31,141 nucleotides of DNA from a virus, in the IMG/VR virus record IMGVR_UViG_3300025840_000156, positions 1-31,141 of that record; one strand, given 5' to 3'. Shown here one piece after another: positions 9,745-17,181 of this stretch (positions are counted from its first letter, which is position 1; each line of letters opens with the position of its first letter). A program made the translations under genes and the position numbers. A model generated the notes under the pieces. It searched no databases, had not been told where the DNA came from, and saw only the letters and a program-made list of their open reading frames with translations.

Positions 9745-9900
9745 ATGCTTATTAAAGATATTATTAATGAAACTACTGCAGGTGCTATAGCATCTGTGGC
9801 GGTACCTATGGGTAGTATGATTAAGCGGCCTAATCCTAGTGTTTTTTCTAAATCTAAATTAAAGAAAAAGAAAAAGAAAAAACAAAGTGAATCAGTATAA
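9745..9900 (+). CDS. Tiny Lys-rich protein, 51 aa
   Basis: A 51-residue ORF between the two SGNH genes. The N-terminal half reads MLIKDIINETTAGAIASVAV and the C-terminal half is basic with seven consecutive lysines. The combination of a Gly-Ser-Met segment and a poly-Lys run recalls the protein at 6500-7336 (GSMMP plus poly-Lys), and similar short proteins occur in marine myoviruses as far as I recall. It starts 5 nt after a late-promoter octamer. Its 3' end overlaps the GTG start of the next gene by 14 nt, which supports a real, translationally coupled gene. Function unknown; nucleic-acid or capsid binding would suit the charge. Confidence 0.6.
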   Translation: MLIKDIINETTAGAIASVAVPMGSMIKRPNPSVFSKSKLKKKKKKKQSESV

Positions 9901-10705
9901 ACCAAATTTAACATTAGAAAAACTATATAGTGCTATTTCAAACAGGCACAATGTATGGGAATCAATTATAAACTCTGGTTATACACATTATAAGTTTATA
10001 TCTCCTGATGATCAAGATACCTTTAAATATAATTTAGAAAAAAAATCAAAAATATTACTTGATAATAATTGGCTAGATTCTAATAATAATATAGTTGATA
10101 TAGATTATAGAATTAATAAACAAGGATTCAGATGTAATCACTTTAGCAATGAAGAAGGAATCTTATTTTTAGGATGTAGTTATACATTTGGAGTAGGGTT
10201 ACATGAACATCAAACATGGGCATACAAAGTTGCAGAAAAATATAATACAAATTGTTGGAACCTAGGTATTCCTGGACACGGAATAGATATTCATTCTTAT
10301 TTTGTAAATTGTCATTTAAAGGAAGAGTTGCCTAATGTCAAAGCAATATGCATATTACAGACTCCCCCGGACAGAATTAGTTTATTACAGGATTTGGGTG
10401 ACGAAATATGCTTACAGGATTATTTTACAATATTACAAGCAAATGAAGATAAGGCCCATACAATTATGTATAAAGATTTTACACAATCTTTAGAACTTAC
10501 ATATAAAATGAATTATTATAAAAATAAAACAAGTATAGAGAATTATTGTAAATTGCATAATATTCCTTTCGTTCATATAGATCAAAAATCTGCACTATCC
10601 GATTTTAATTTGAGATCATCATTAGCAAGAGATTGCCAACATCACGGTGAATCGGAAAACATTCATATAGCAAGTAAAGTGATAGAAAGACTTGATAAAT
10701 ACTAG
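9887..10705 (+). CDS. SGNH/GDSL-type hydrolase (copy 2)
   Basis: A 272-aa paralogue of the gene at 8718, with a shorter N-terminal region. Block I is FLGCSYTFGVGL with S98, block II is WNLGIPGHG, and block V is RDCQHHG with D249 and H252, so all visible triad positions are kept. The start is GTG at 9887, overlapping the 51-aa gene by 14 nt. No signal peptide is present. The two copies differ strongly outside the motifs, so this is an old duplication or two separate acquisitions, perhaps with different ester substrates. The last codons (Asp-Lys-Tyr-stop) also encode the late promoter of the next gene. Confidence 0.8.
   Translation: MNQYKPNLTLEKLYSAISNRHNVWESIINSGYTHYKFISPDDQDTFKYNLEKKSKILLDNNWLDSNNNIVDIDYRINKQGFRCNHFSNEEGILFLGCSYTFGVGLHEHQTWAYKVAEKYNTNCWNLGIPGHGIDIHSYFVNCHLKEELPNVKAICILQTPPDRISLLQDLGDEICLQDYFTILQANEDKAHTIMYKDFTQSLELTYKMNYYKNKTSIENYCKLHNIPFVHIDQKSALSDFNLRSSLARDCQHHGESENIHIASKVIERLDKY
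10694..10701 (+). promoter_or_regulatory. T4-type late promoter (GATAAATA), leaderless geometry
   Basis: GATAAATA is embedded in the 3' end of the SGNH copy 2 gene. It is followed by ctagt and the ATG at 10707, the same 5-nt spacing as at 8705, 9732 and 20896, and no ribosome binding site is seen. Confidence 0.6.
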
Positions 10706-10706
10706 T

Positions 10707-10928
10707 ATGAGAGCAGTCAAAGGTAAAAACAATTTTTTAAGTTTTATAAACAATCCAGAAACAGCATTATTCAATAAATGCGATATGGAAAGGTTTGTAG
10801 ACGTAAATACATTAAGTGAAAGAGAATTACATCTGGCAGAAGAACTGTATAAAAGAGATGTACTTAACAAAGTTAGAAAAGGTGATAAAATTGGCTACAA
10901 AACATATACACAGAAGAAAAAAATATAA
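10707..10928 (+). CDS. Hypothetical small phage protein, 73 aa
   Basis: A 73-residue charged protein, not recognised. It has a C-terminal basic helix ending in lysines. I chose ATG 10707, one base after the upstream stop and 5 nt after a late-promoter octamer, over the in-frame TTG at 10692, which would lie inside the SGNH gene. The 3' end overlaps the next gene if that starts at 10891. Confidence 0.6.
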   Translation: MRAVKGKNNFLSFINNPETALFNKCDMERFVDVNTLSERELHLAEELYKRDVLNKVRKGDKIGYKTYTQKKKI

Positions 10929-11304
10929 TAAACCTCATCTTGCAAATAAGTTGGATAAACTTGCAAATAATATTGCTAAAAGAGGTGTTTTTATAACTGT
11001 AAAAACTGATCCCGGCTTCAATGTAATTAATTACATAACTAAAGAAACAGTATTAGAAAATGTGCCCTTCAGTAGTGTTGCTAATGACATAATTAAAAAA
11101 TTAAATAAATCTAAAGAAAAAATATCTTTAATCGGTTATCAAAAACATATAGACAGATATTACAAACATTTAAATGACGTATATTTTTATAAACATACTA
11201 TAAGAACCAGTAAAGATTTTACAAAGGTATTTTCAGCAGGTTGTAGAATGCAAGATTCTATTCACATGATGAAGACTGCTAGAACATACATACAAAGTTT
11301 TTAA
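10891..11304 (+). CDS. Hypothetical basic phage protein, about 137 aa
   Basis: Not recognised. A Lys/His-rich protein of 137 aa from TTG 10891. The frame is open further upstream to an ATG at 10816, but that start would lie deep in the 73-aa gene. TTG 10891 has an AGGTG-like ribosome binding site about 8 nt upstream, so it is preferred. The N-terminus is strongly basic (HIHRRKKYNKPH). The centre has FITVKTDPGFNVINYITKE, which looks like a short beta segment. The gene closes this cluster; a new late promoter follows. Confidence 0.6.
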   Translation: MATKHIHRRKKYNKPHLANKLDKLANNIAKRGVFITVKTDPGFNVINYITKETVLENVPFSSVANDIIKKLNKSKEKISLIGYQKHIDRYYKHLNDVYFYKHTIRTSKDFTKVFSAGCRMQDSIHMMKTARTYIQSF

Positions 11305-11321
11305 AAAAATTACAAACAAAT

Positions 11322-11329
11322 GATAAATA
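11322..11329 (+). promoter_or_regulatory. T4-type late promoter (GATAAATA)
   Basis: The octamer lies in the 59-nt gap before the gene at 11364. The predicted leader is about 29 nt and carries an AGGA ribosome binding site close to the ATG. Confidence 0.65.
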
Positions 11330-11363
11330 AGACTATATAACAAATATAGTTTAGGATATTATC

Positions 11364-12785
11364 ATGCAAATAAAAGATTTCAACTTACAAGGTGCAACAA
11401 AGATTCAAAAGATCAACTCTGTACTAAAAGAAGAATTTGGTATGAGCATTTCAACAGGTTTCCCTAAAAAAGAAAAATTGGAAGCCATTAAAGAAATGTC
11501 TGAAATGGCCATTATCAAATTAAAAGACACTACAAAACACTTTCAATTAGAACCTGAGTACGCAAAGTTCTTGGGTGTTAAAGACGTTATTGAAACAATG
11601 CTTGCCGAAGGACAATATGCAGAGTCACCTGCATACGAAGGAATGAAGCAGGAACTTTATGCAAGTGTTAGAAAACTCATGGATAGTGGTTGTACTAATG
11701 AAGAAACAGTAGCACAAACAATGAATGAGTTTAGAAAGAACCCTAAGTATTGTTATGATGATAACCACATCAAACCTCTAGTTATCAAGATGGTAAAAGA
11801 GTATATGGGTGAAGGTGAAGTCGGTACATTAGCAGGTGGTTATGCAGGTTATAAAGCAGGAACGGCCCTTGGTTCAAAAATAGGCGGTAGTATTGCTGGA
11901 ATACCAGGAGCGGCTATAGGCGGAGCACTTGGAGCCATAGGAGGCGGAATCATAGGTGACAAACTTACTGATTCTGTATTAAGAGGACTTTCAGAAGAAA
12001 TTGGTATACCAGTAGAAGATTTAGAAAGTTATGATGCAATAGAAGAAAAACTGGACTTATTTGCAGAAGTATCAGGTAAAAGCAGAGATTCAGTTATAGG
12101 CTTCCTAAACGGCCTAGAAGAAGATGCTTTACCACAAGGCATCCAAATGTTCGGTAGAAAAATTGCAGAGAAAAAACTAAACGACAGCATTCAATACATG
12201 TACAAACTACAAAAAGATGGTAAGAGTGTTGAGGAAATTGCAAAAGAACTTGATATGAAACCAGAAGAAGTTAAAAATGCAATGAGTAAAACGGCAGAAT
12301 CCGTAGAGGAAAACAAAATGAATATGTTTGATGACATTATAGCAGACTTGCTTTCAGAGGAAGTAAAAGTCGAAGAAGCAGAAGTTGTAATGGCTGTTAG
12401 AGCATTAGCAGATGACATACAAGACCAAATAGAAAGAATAGGTAGAATGGTTAATGAAGACATTCCAGCGATTGCAGACCAGATGAGTTCCGAAATGGGT
12501 GCTCAACAGGCGGCACAATTTAAAGACAGCATGGAAGGAGTTTTATCAGGACACTTAGAGGCAACTAAGGCAAGTAAAGATAGTATAGACTCTATTGTTG
12601 GCGGTCTTACAGGAGAGGGTAGTGTTGGATCATTAGGTGATCTAGCAGAACCATCAGTAGATGATATGCCAAGCGATTTAGCACCTGAAGAGCCAAGTAT
12701 AGATGATTTAGCAGTAGATGATAATATACCAGCGGCATCAGGCCCAGCAGAAGAGCCATTAGGTAGAGCACCTATAGAGTCCTAA
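11364..12785 (+). CDS. Putative virion/core protein with glycine zipper
   Basis: A 473-aa protein of unrecognised family. Residues 1-150 look helical. Residues 154-198 form a Gly/Ala-rich glycine zipper, with small residues every three to four positions (for example AAIGGALGAIGGGIIGD), the type of segment that packs or inserts into membranes. Residues 205-310 contain helical repeats, including a helix-turn-helix-like segment around VEEIAKELDMKPEEVKNAM. Residues 310-400 are helical and acidic, and the last 60 residues are a low-complexity Pro/Asp/Glu/Ser tail. It is the first gene behind a late promoter, and the next gene begins directly after its stop. The late timing and context suggest a virion or internal core protein. 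An injected, membrane-interacting protein is possible but is inference. Confidence 0.75.
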   Translation: MQIKDFNLQGATKIQKINSVLKEEFGMSISTGFPKKEKLEAIKEMSEMAIIKLKDTTKHFQLEPEYAKFLGVKDVIETMLAEGQYAESPAYEGMKQELYASVRKLMDSGCTNEETVAQTMNEFRKNPKYCYDDNHIKPLVIKMVKEYMGEGEVGTLAGGYAGYKAGTALGSKIGGSIAGIPGAAIGGALGAIGGGIIGDKLTDSVLRGLSEEIGIPVEDLESYDAIEEKLDLFAEVSGKSRDSVIGFLNGLEEDALPQGIQMFGRKIAEKKLNDSIQYMYKLQKDGKSVEEIAKELDMKPEEVKNAMSKTAESVEENKMNMFDDIIADLLSEEVKVEEAEVVMAVRALADDIQDQIERIGRMVNEDIPAIADQMSSEMGAQQAAQFKDSMEGVLSGHLEATKASKDSIDSIVGGLTGEGSVGSLGDLAEPSVDDMPSDLAPEEPSIDDLAVDDNIPAASGPAEEPLGRAPIES

Positions 12786-13112
12786 ATGCGATTACATGAA
12801 TTTATTAGTGAATCCTATGACGATGAATTAATTTCAGCAGTCAGTGATCTTATATCTATTGCAATAACAAATGGTATAAAAAAGATTTCCACTAAAAAAT
12901 TCTCAGAAGTTTTAGCAAAACAAGGATTTCCTGCAAGTGAAGAAGAGATTATACAAGCAGTTGATAAAAGCGGATTTGCTTCATCGGTAAATAAAGCAGA
13001 AATAATACCTAATACAGAATTAGGTTTGGAAAAAGACGAAGAAGAACCATCAGTTGATGTTGGTAGCATGGCAGGCAATCAAGCAATGAGTGATATAAAA
13101 TCGGAGTTATAA
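12786..13112 (+). CDS. Hypothetical late phage protein, 108 aa
   Basis: The ATG directly follows the stop of the upstream gene. The N-terminus MRLHEFISES is a type of opening I recall from small structural or scaffold-associated proteins of marine myoviruses. The rest is helical with an acidic tail (EKDEEEPSVDVG), similar in style to the tail of the preceding protein. The stop overlaps the next start as TAATG. It is probably co-translated with its neighbours in the late structural set; exact role unknown. Confidence 0.7.
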   Translation: MRLHEFISESYDDELISAVSDLISIAITNGIKKISTKKFSEVLAKQGFPASEEEIIQAVDKSGFASSVNKAEIIPNTELGLEKDEEEPSVDVGSMAGNQAMSDIKSEL

Positions 13113-13432
13113 TGGCAAACATTTTTACAAATGCAACTCAGGCAAGAAAAGATACTAGAAATAATGTTACTGTTCATGGTGAAGTGACCAGTTTAGAAAG
13201 TAAAGTACTTGCTAATATAGATGCTGGTGTTTTATATGCAAATATTTCTGCTAATACTACAATGACCACCAGTAATGCATATTACAATGCATTTAACGGA
13301 ATCACTACAGATCCTACAAAACTAGATCAAATAAATTATGTTAAAAAACACTTTGTGGACTTAGGCTATGGTGTAAGCATAACAACAAATACAGAATCCA
13401 ATAATACTATCGTTTGGAATATATCCTGGTAA
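13112..13432 (+). CDS. Conserved small marine-myovirus-type protein, 106 aa
   Basis: A 106-aa protein opening with MANIFTNATQARKDTRNN, a signature I recall from small conserved proteins in T4-like marine phages. It continues with a beta-rich, Thr/Asn-rich body ending in WNISW. The start overlaps the upstream stop by one base. There is no membrane helix. It is probably a structural or assembly protein by context; no enzymatic motif is visible. Confidence 0.75.
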   Translation: MANIFTNATQARKDTRNNVTVHGEVTSLESKVLANIDAGVLYANISANTTMTTSNAYYNAFNGITTDPTKLDQINYVKKHFVDLGYGVSITTNTESNNTIVWNISW

Positions 13433-13461
13433 ATATCTTTACTTAATACAGTAAAAGATAA

Positions 13462-14130
13462 ATGTTAAAAAACAAATACGAATACCCAAATCTAAAAAGA
13501 ATACAAACAAAACAAGGCAGACGATATGTAGGTGAGGATGAAAAACCTGTACCTAGTGTTACAACTATTCTTGGAGATACTGGTGACAAAACTGCTCTTA
13601 TAGCCTGGCGTAAACGTGTAGGTGAAGCAGAAGCAACTCGCATAAGCACAGAGTCAGCAGGACTTGGTACCAAAGTTCATAATGCATTAGAAAAATTTAT
13701 ACTACAGGAAGATTACGAAATTAAAGGCAATAATCATATCAGTATTATGGCTAAAAACATGGTTACCGAAATGATAGATAAAGGGTTATCTAAAGTAGAT
13801 GAATTATATGGTGTTGAAGTAGGACTTATTGCAGAAGGTTTATATGCCGGAACTGCAGATGGCATAGGAATGTGGCAAGGCGAAGAAGCAATTATAGATT
13901 TTAAAACTGCTAAAAAGATTAAAAAAAGAGAGTGGATTGAAGATTATTTTTTACAAGGTTGTGCTTATGCATTAGCACATAATGAAATGTTTGGTAGTAA
14001 TATACAAACAGTAGCAATACTTATGATAGATCGAGAAGGCAAATATGCTGACTTTGTTATAGAAGGTGAGGAATTCAACGAGTATTGTGATAAGTGGTCA
14101 TCTAGACTAGCAGACTATTATTCCAAGTAA
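13462..14130 (+). CDS. PD-(D/E)XK exonuclease (RecB/Cas4-like)
   Basis: A 222-aa nuclease of the PD-(D/E)XK superfamily. The order is GTKVHNALE (the conserved His of motif I), Glu in YGVEVGL, D133 in GTADGIG, D146 and K148 in IIDFKTAKK, and a Gln/Tyr motif in FLQGCAYA. These are the metal-binding and catalytic positions of RecB/Cas4-like and phage exonucleases. It is likely a DNA exonuclease in recombination, replication or host DNA degradation. No cysteine cluster of the Cas4 type is seen. It is unusual in sitting between late virion-type genes. No strong ribosome binding site or complete late octamer precedes it; GATAAAT runs directly into the ATG. Confidence 0.85.
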   Translation: MLKNKYEYPNLKRIQTKQGRRYVGEDEKPVPSVTTILGDTGDKTALIAWRKRVGEAEATRISTESAGLGTKVHNALEKFILQEDYEIKGNNHISIMAKNMVTEMIDKGLSKVDELYGVEVGLIAEGLYAGTADGIGMWQGEEAIIDFKTAKKIKKREWIEDYFLQGCAYALAHNEMFGSNIQTVAILMIDREGKYADFVIEGEEFNEYCDKWSSRLADYYSK

Positions 14131-14141
14131 TACCATAAGAT

Positions 14142-14149
14142 GATAAATA
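14142..14149 (+). promoter_or_regulatory. T4-type late promoter (GATAAATA)
   Basis: The 15-mer tgataaatactacta at 14141-14155 is repeated exactly at 27452-27466. The predicted leader is about 18 nt and contains TAGGAG before the ATG at 14173. Confidence 0.75.
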
Positions 14150-14172
14150 CTACTAGTTAGGAGACTTTTAGT

Positions 14173-16671
14173 ATGGCAACATCAAACAATAATGTAATTG
14201 TTTCAAGAATACAAAACAGGCGAGGTTTAAAACAGGACCTTCCGAATCCATTACGACCTGGAGAATTAGGATTAGCAACTGATAGTAAACAACTTTACAT
14301 TGGTGCTGATACTGATGTACAAGCAGGTGCATATAACAAAATATTGTCTTTAGAGAATACCACAGGTGCTGAGGATTCTATTAAAAGTATTGCTAATAAC
14401 CAAGTTATTTCTTTTACAGTACCACATATAAGATATCCTTCAGGCAGTTTTAGTGGTACAGAAAAACAAATTAGTTATACTCCTAGCACAAGTAAAACAT
14501 ATTCATTACCTAATTCAGGTAGTGATACTAGAACAACTTTTAAAGCATCGGTTACAGATGGTAATATTATAAATTTAGAAACTAATTTGGCCTTTACGGC
14601 AAACACAATCACAGTTGTAAAAAATGGAGAAGTTTTAAGCGGTTCAGATACTGCCACAGTTGCAAACTTAGTAAGTCATGATTACATATTTTCATCTAAT
14701 ACTGCTTTAGCAAATACACATACAGCAACTTTTAGAAATCTACTTACATCAACAGATGAAGTAGCAATTACATATTATGGTAATAGTGCGGTCATACAAG
14801 CATTAGATGGATTTAGTTCATCTAATACACAAATTAGTTATTATAGTGAAGAACTAAACTTTTACGATTCTTACTCTATACCAGATTATAGAAAGATAGA
14901 CGAAAAATTTATTAGAGTATCTCCTACTACAGGAGTTGGATACATTGGATTAGAATATAAACACATATCAATTGTTGCTGATAGTTCTGCTAACGTAACA
15001 GTTTCAGGTCTTGGTAATTTAAGAACCAGTAACACATCTGATATACAGAATAGTATTACATTTACGCCAACAGGCGCTTCTGATGTAGTAATAACATTAG
15101 ATAACAGTGGTGAAACTTTTAACGCAAGTAGTTATTATAATCATGTATTTTGCGAAAACTTAGCAAACAGTTGGGTAAATAATAAAACTATACCTTTAAC
15201 AGCAAGTAATTCAACAAGTATATCATTTACTTTACCTTCAGGAAATGCTTGGCAAACAGCAAGATCATGTACTGCCGCAGAATCATCAGGTAATACTACA
15301 ACTATTACTGGTAATGTTGATGGCCTTACTGCAAATGATTATGTTAAATTTATAGGTTCTAATGCAACACAATTTAATGATACAAATAAAATATATCAAG
15401 TACAAGGTGTTAGTACGGGTTCGTTTACAGTTACTGAAGACAATGTAAGTTCAGCAATTACAAGTGATTTAGATTATATAAATTATGGTTCTGATAATAG
15501 TGGAGCCAATGTACAGATTTTTTCACCTTTACATGGTGTACCAGTTGGAGCAGATTTTAAACTTGCAGGAAGCACATCAACTGGGCAGGTAGCAAATGGA
15601 AATGCTACACTTATAGGAACAGCAACAGATAATACATTCTTTATAGTGGCGGCAGGCGCAGGAACATCAAATGTTACAGGTACAGCAGATGTTGTATTTG
15701 GTACTGATACGTCAGGAAGTATTACCAATGTTAGAAGTACTGATTTAAGTTCTGCTACAACATTATCAGAAGCGGTGGCAATAGTAAACAATTTATCAGA
15801 TGCAGATGCATGGGAAAGTTTGCAACTTGATCCTAATAATAATAATAGAATATATTTTACAAGTAAACAATCTAAATCTTCAACACCTTTTAATTTTAGA
15901 CTACATAATGATAGTGCTGGTACATTAGATATATTACAATTAATAGATAGTGATTATGTATATGGTAGCAAATTATATAATAGAGACACCACAGTTAAAG
16001 CAAAATTGGAACAATGGTTAAATGCTAGATTGAACTCAACAGAAATAAATTTATTTGAATCTGTAGCAACAAATCAAATATACGCAAGTTCTGGAACAGG
16101 CGATATAGAATCTTTTCCAATAGATATAGATAACGAATTTTCAGAAATGACGTTTACAAGCAATGAAGAAGCAGAAAATTTTGCATATATTATTAACAAT
16201 ATGTATTTTGCTAAATCAGATGCTGATGTAAAAGGTTTGCTTACAACAAAATTAAATATAGAAATTTTAACTTCTTTAGGACAGTCAGCAGGACAGAAAA
16301 CAACTTCTTTTGATGTTACGAATACAGCAACAATTAGTAGTGGAAATGTAATTGCAAGTTCAGATTTACCTATTAGTACATCAAATTACGATTCTCATGT
16401 TTTGGAATATACAGTTAAGTATGATGGAACAACAGACGGAAACTATAGAAGAACAGGAAAAATATATCTTAGTACTTTTGAAAATAGTGTAACAGGGAAT
16501 TCAGATGTTGTGGTGCAGGATATTGCAAGTGATGTAAGCGACACTTTGTCAGGTAATGTTTCATTTGGTGCAACTTTTAATTCTGTAACTAATGAGATTA
16601 CTTTAACTGCTGAAAATACTACTAATAAAAATCTAGTTATGAATTGGATACAAAGGCGTTGGAGTTCCTAG
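14173..16671 (+). CDS. Fibre-like virion structural protein
   Basis: An 832-aa, Ser/Thr/Asn-rich, beta-rich protein. The first 50 residues (VIVSRIQNRRGLKQDLPNPL, then RPGELGLATDSKQLYIGAD) match the short N-terminal module common to phage tail fibres and tropism determinants, which anchors the fibre to the virion. The remainder lacks cysteine-rich or enzymatic motifs and looks like consecutive beta-domains with sequences such as VSTGSFTVTEDNVSS. It is the only gene in this window with a typical fibre build. It has its own late promoter and a good ribosome binding site. It is likely a tail fibre or other surface appendage contacting the host; which appendage is not determinable. Confidence 0.8.
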   Translation: MATSNNNVIVSRIQNRRGLKQDLPNPLRPGELGLATDSKQLYIGADTDVQAGAYNKILSLENTTGAEDSIKSIANNQVISFTVPHIRYPSGSFSGTEKQISYTPSTSKTYSLPNSGSDTRTTFKASVTDGNIINLETNLAFTANTITVVKNGEVLSGSDTATVANLVSHDYIFSSNTALANTHTATFRNLLTSTDEVAITYYGNSAVIQALDGFSSSNTQISYYSEELNFYDSYSIPDYRKIDEKFIRVSPTTGVGYIGLEYKHISIVADSSANVTVSGLGNLRTSNTSDIQNSITFTPTGASDVVITLDNSGETFNASSYYNHVFCENLANSWVNNKTIPLTASNSTSISFTLPSGNAWQTARSCTAAESSGNTTTITGNVDGLTANDYVKFIGSNATQFNDTNKIYQVQGVSTGSFTVTEDNVSSAITSDLDYINYGSDNSGANVQIFSPLHGVPVGADFKLAGSTSTGQVANGNATLIGTATDNTFFIVAAGAGTSNVTGTADVVFGTDTSGSITNVRSTDLSSATTLSEAVAIVNNLSDADAWESLQLDPNNNNRIYFTSKQSKSSTPFNFRLHNDSAGTLDILQLIDSDYVYGSKLYNRDTTVKAKLEQWLNARLNSTEINLFESVATNQIYASSGTGDIESFPIDIDNEFSEMTFTSNEEAENFAYIINNMYFAKSDADVKGLLTTKLNIEILTSLGQSAGQKTTSFDVTNTATISSGNVIASSDLPISTSNYDSHVLEYTVKYDGTTDGNYRRTGKIYLSTFENSVTGNSDVVVQDIASDVSDTLSGNVSFGATFNSVTNEITLTAENTTNKNLVMNWIQRRWSS

Positions 16672-16678
16672 TTGAATA

Positions 16679-17101
16679 ATGTTTTCTAAAAACACAACAG
16701 GTTCTGAACGATTAAGTATTTGGCGTAACATAAGAAAAAAAGACCATAAAAATATTTTAGAAGTATTAGAAGATTTCTCTAATATAGAACCCTTACCTAG
16801 ATACTTAGACTATTATACTCCTAGTAGTTGGCCGAGTGCTTTTGAAATAGTAAACGATGGGTATTTTTGCCAAAGCGGAATCACCCTAGTTTTATTGTCT
16901 ACATTAATTAATAAAGGATTCATAACTGAAGATAAAATACAATTACCTGTGATAAGTAATAACACTACAGGGACAACAGGGTTAGTTATATACGATAGAG
17001 ATTTTGTGTATAATTTTACACCTGGAGAAATAGTTTCTTGGGAACATGTGAAAAAGAACGCAACTGTATTCCAAATTCATAATCAGTTTGAATTAGCATA
17101 G
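16679..17101 (+). CDS. Hypothetical phage protein, 140 aa
   Basis: Not recognised. A 140-aa protein starting 8 nt after the fibre-like gene without a clear ribosome binding site, so possibly translated by re-initiation. The N-terminus is basic and helical, the centre has PSSWPSAFEIVNDGYFCQSG, and the C-terminal half is beta-rich (GLVIYDRDFVYNFTPGE). There is no signal peptide or membrane helix. By position it could be a fibre accessory or chaperone protein (inference). The nrd promoters begin right after its stop. Confidence 0.65.
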   Translation: MFSKNTTGSERLSIWRNIRKKDHKNILEVLEDFSNIEPLPRYLDYYTPSSWPSAFEIVNDGYFCQSGITLVLLSTLINKGFITEDKIQLPVISNNTTGTTGLVIYDRDFVYNFTPGEIVSWEHVKKNATVFQIHNQFELA

Positions 17102-17108
17102 AAACTAT

Positions 17109-17137
17109 TTGACATTTATATAGTTTTATATTACAAT
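17109..17137 (+). promoter_or_regulatory. Sigma70-type promoter for the nrd operon
   Basis: TTGACA (17109-17114), a 17-nt spacer, and TACAAT (17132-17137): a near-consensus host sigma70 promoter. It suggests transcription of nrdA by unmodified host RNA polymerase early in infection. Confidence 0.75.
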
Positions 17138-17145
17138 GACATAGA

Positions 17146-17153
17146 AATAAATA
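17146..17153 (+). promoter_or_regulatory. T4-type late promoter (AATAAATA) for the nrd operon
   Basis: The octamer lies 16 nt downstream of the sigma70-type promoter elements. The predicted leader is about 23 nt and contains GAGGA before the nrdA ATG. Together with the upstream promoter it would allow both early and late expression. Confidence 0.5.
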
Positions 17154-17181
17154 TATCGTATAAAACATACTGAGGACACAC

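Noticed and set aside
10816-10890. ATG 10816 as start of the 137-aa protein
   Set aside because: It lies deep within the 73-aa gene in another frame; TTG 10891 has a better ribosome binding site and shorter overlap.
13458-13465. GATAAAT running into the ATG of the exonuclease gene as a late promoter
   Set aside because: It is incomplete (GATAAATG), and the start site would fall inside the gene.
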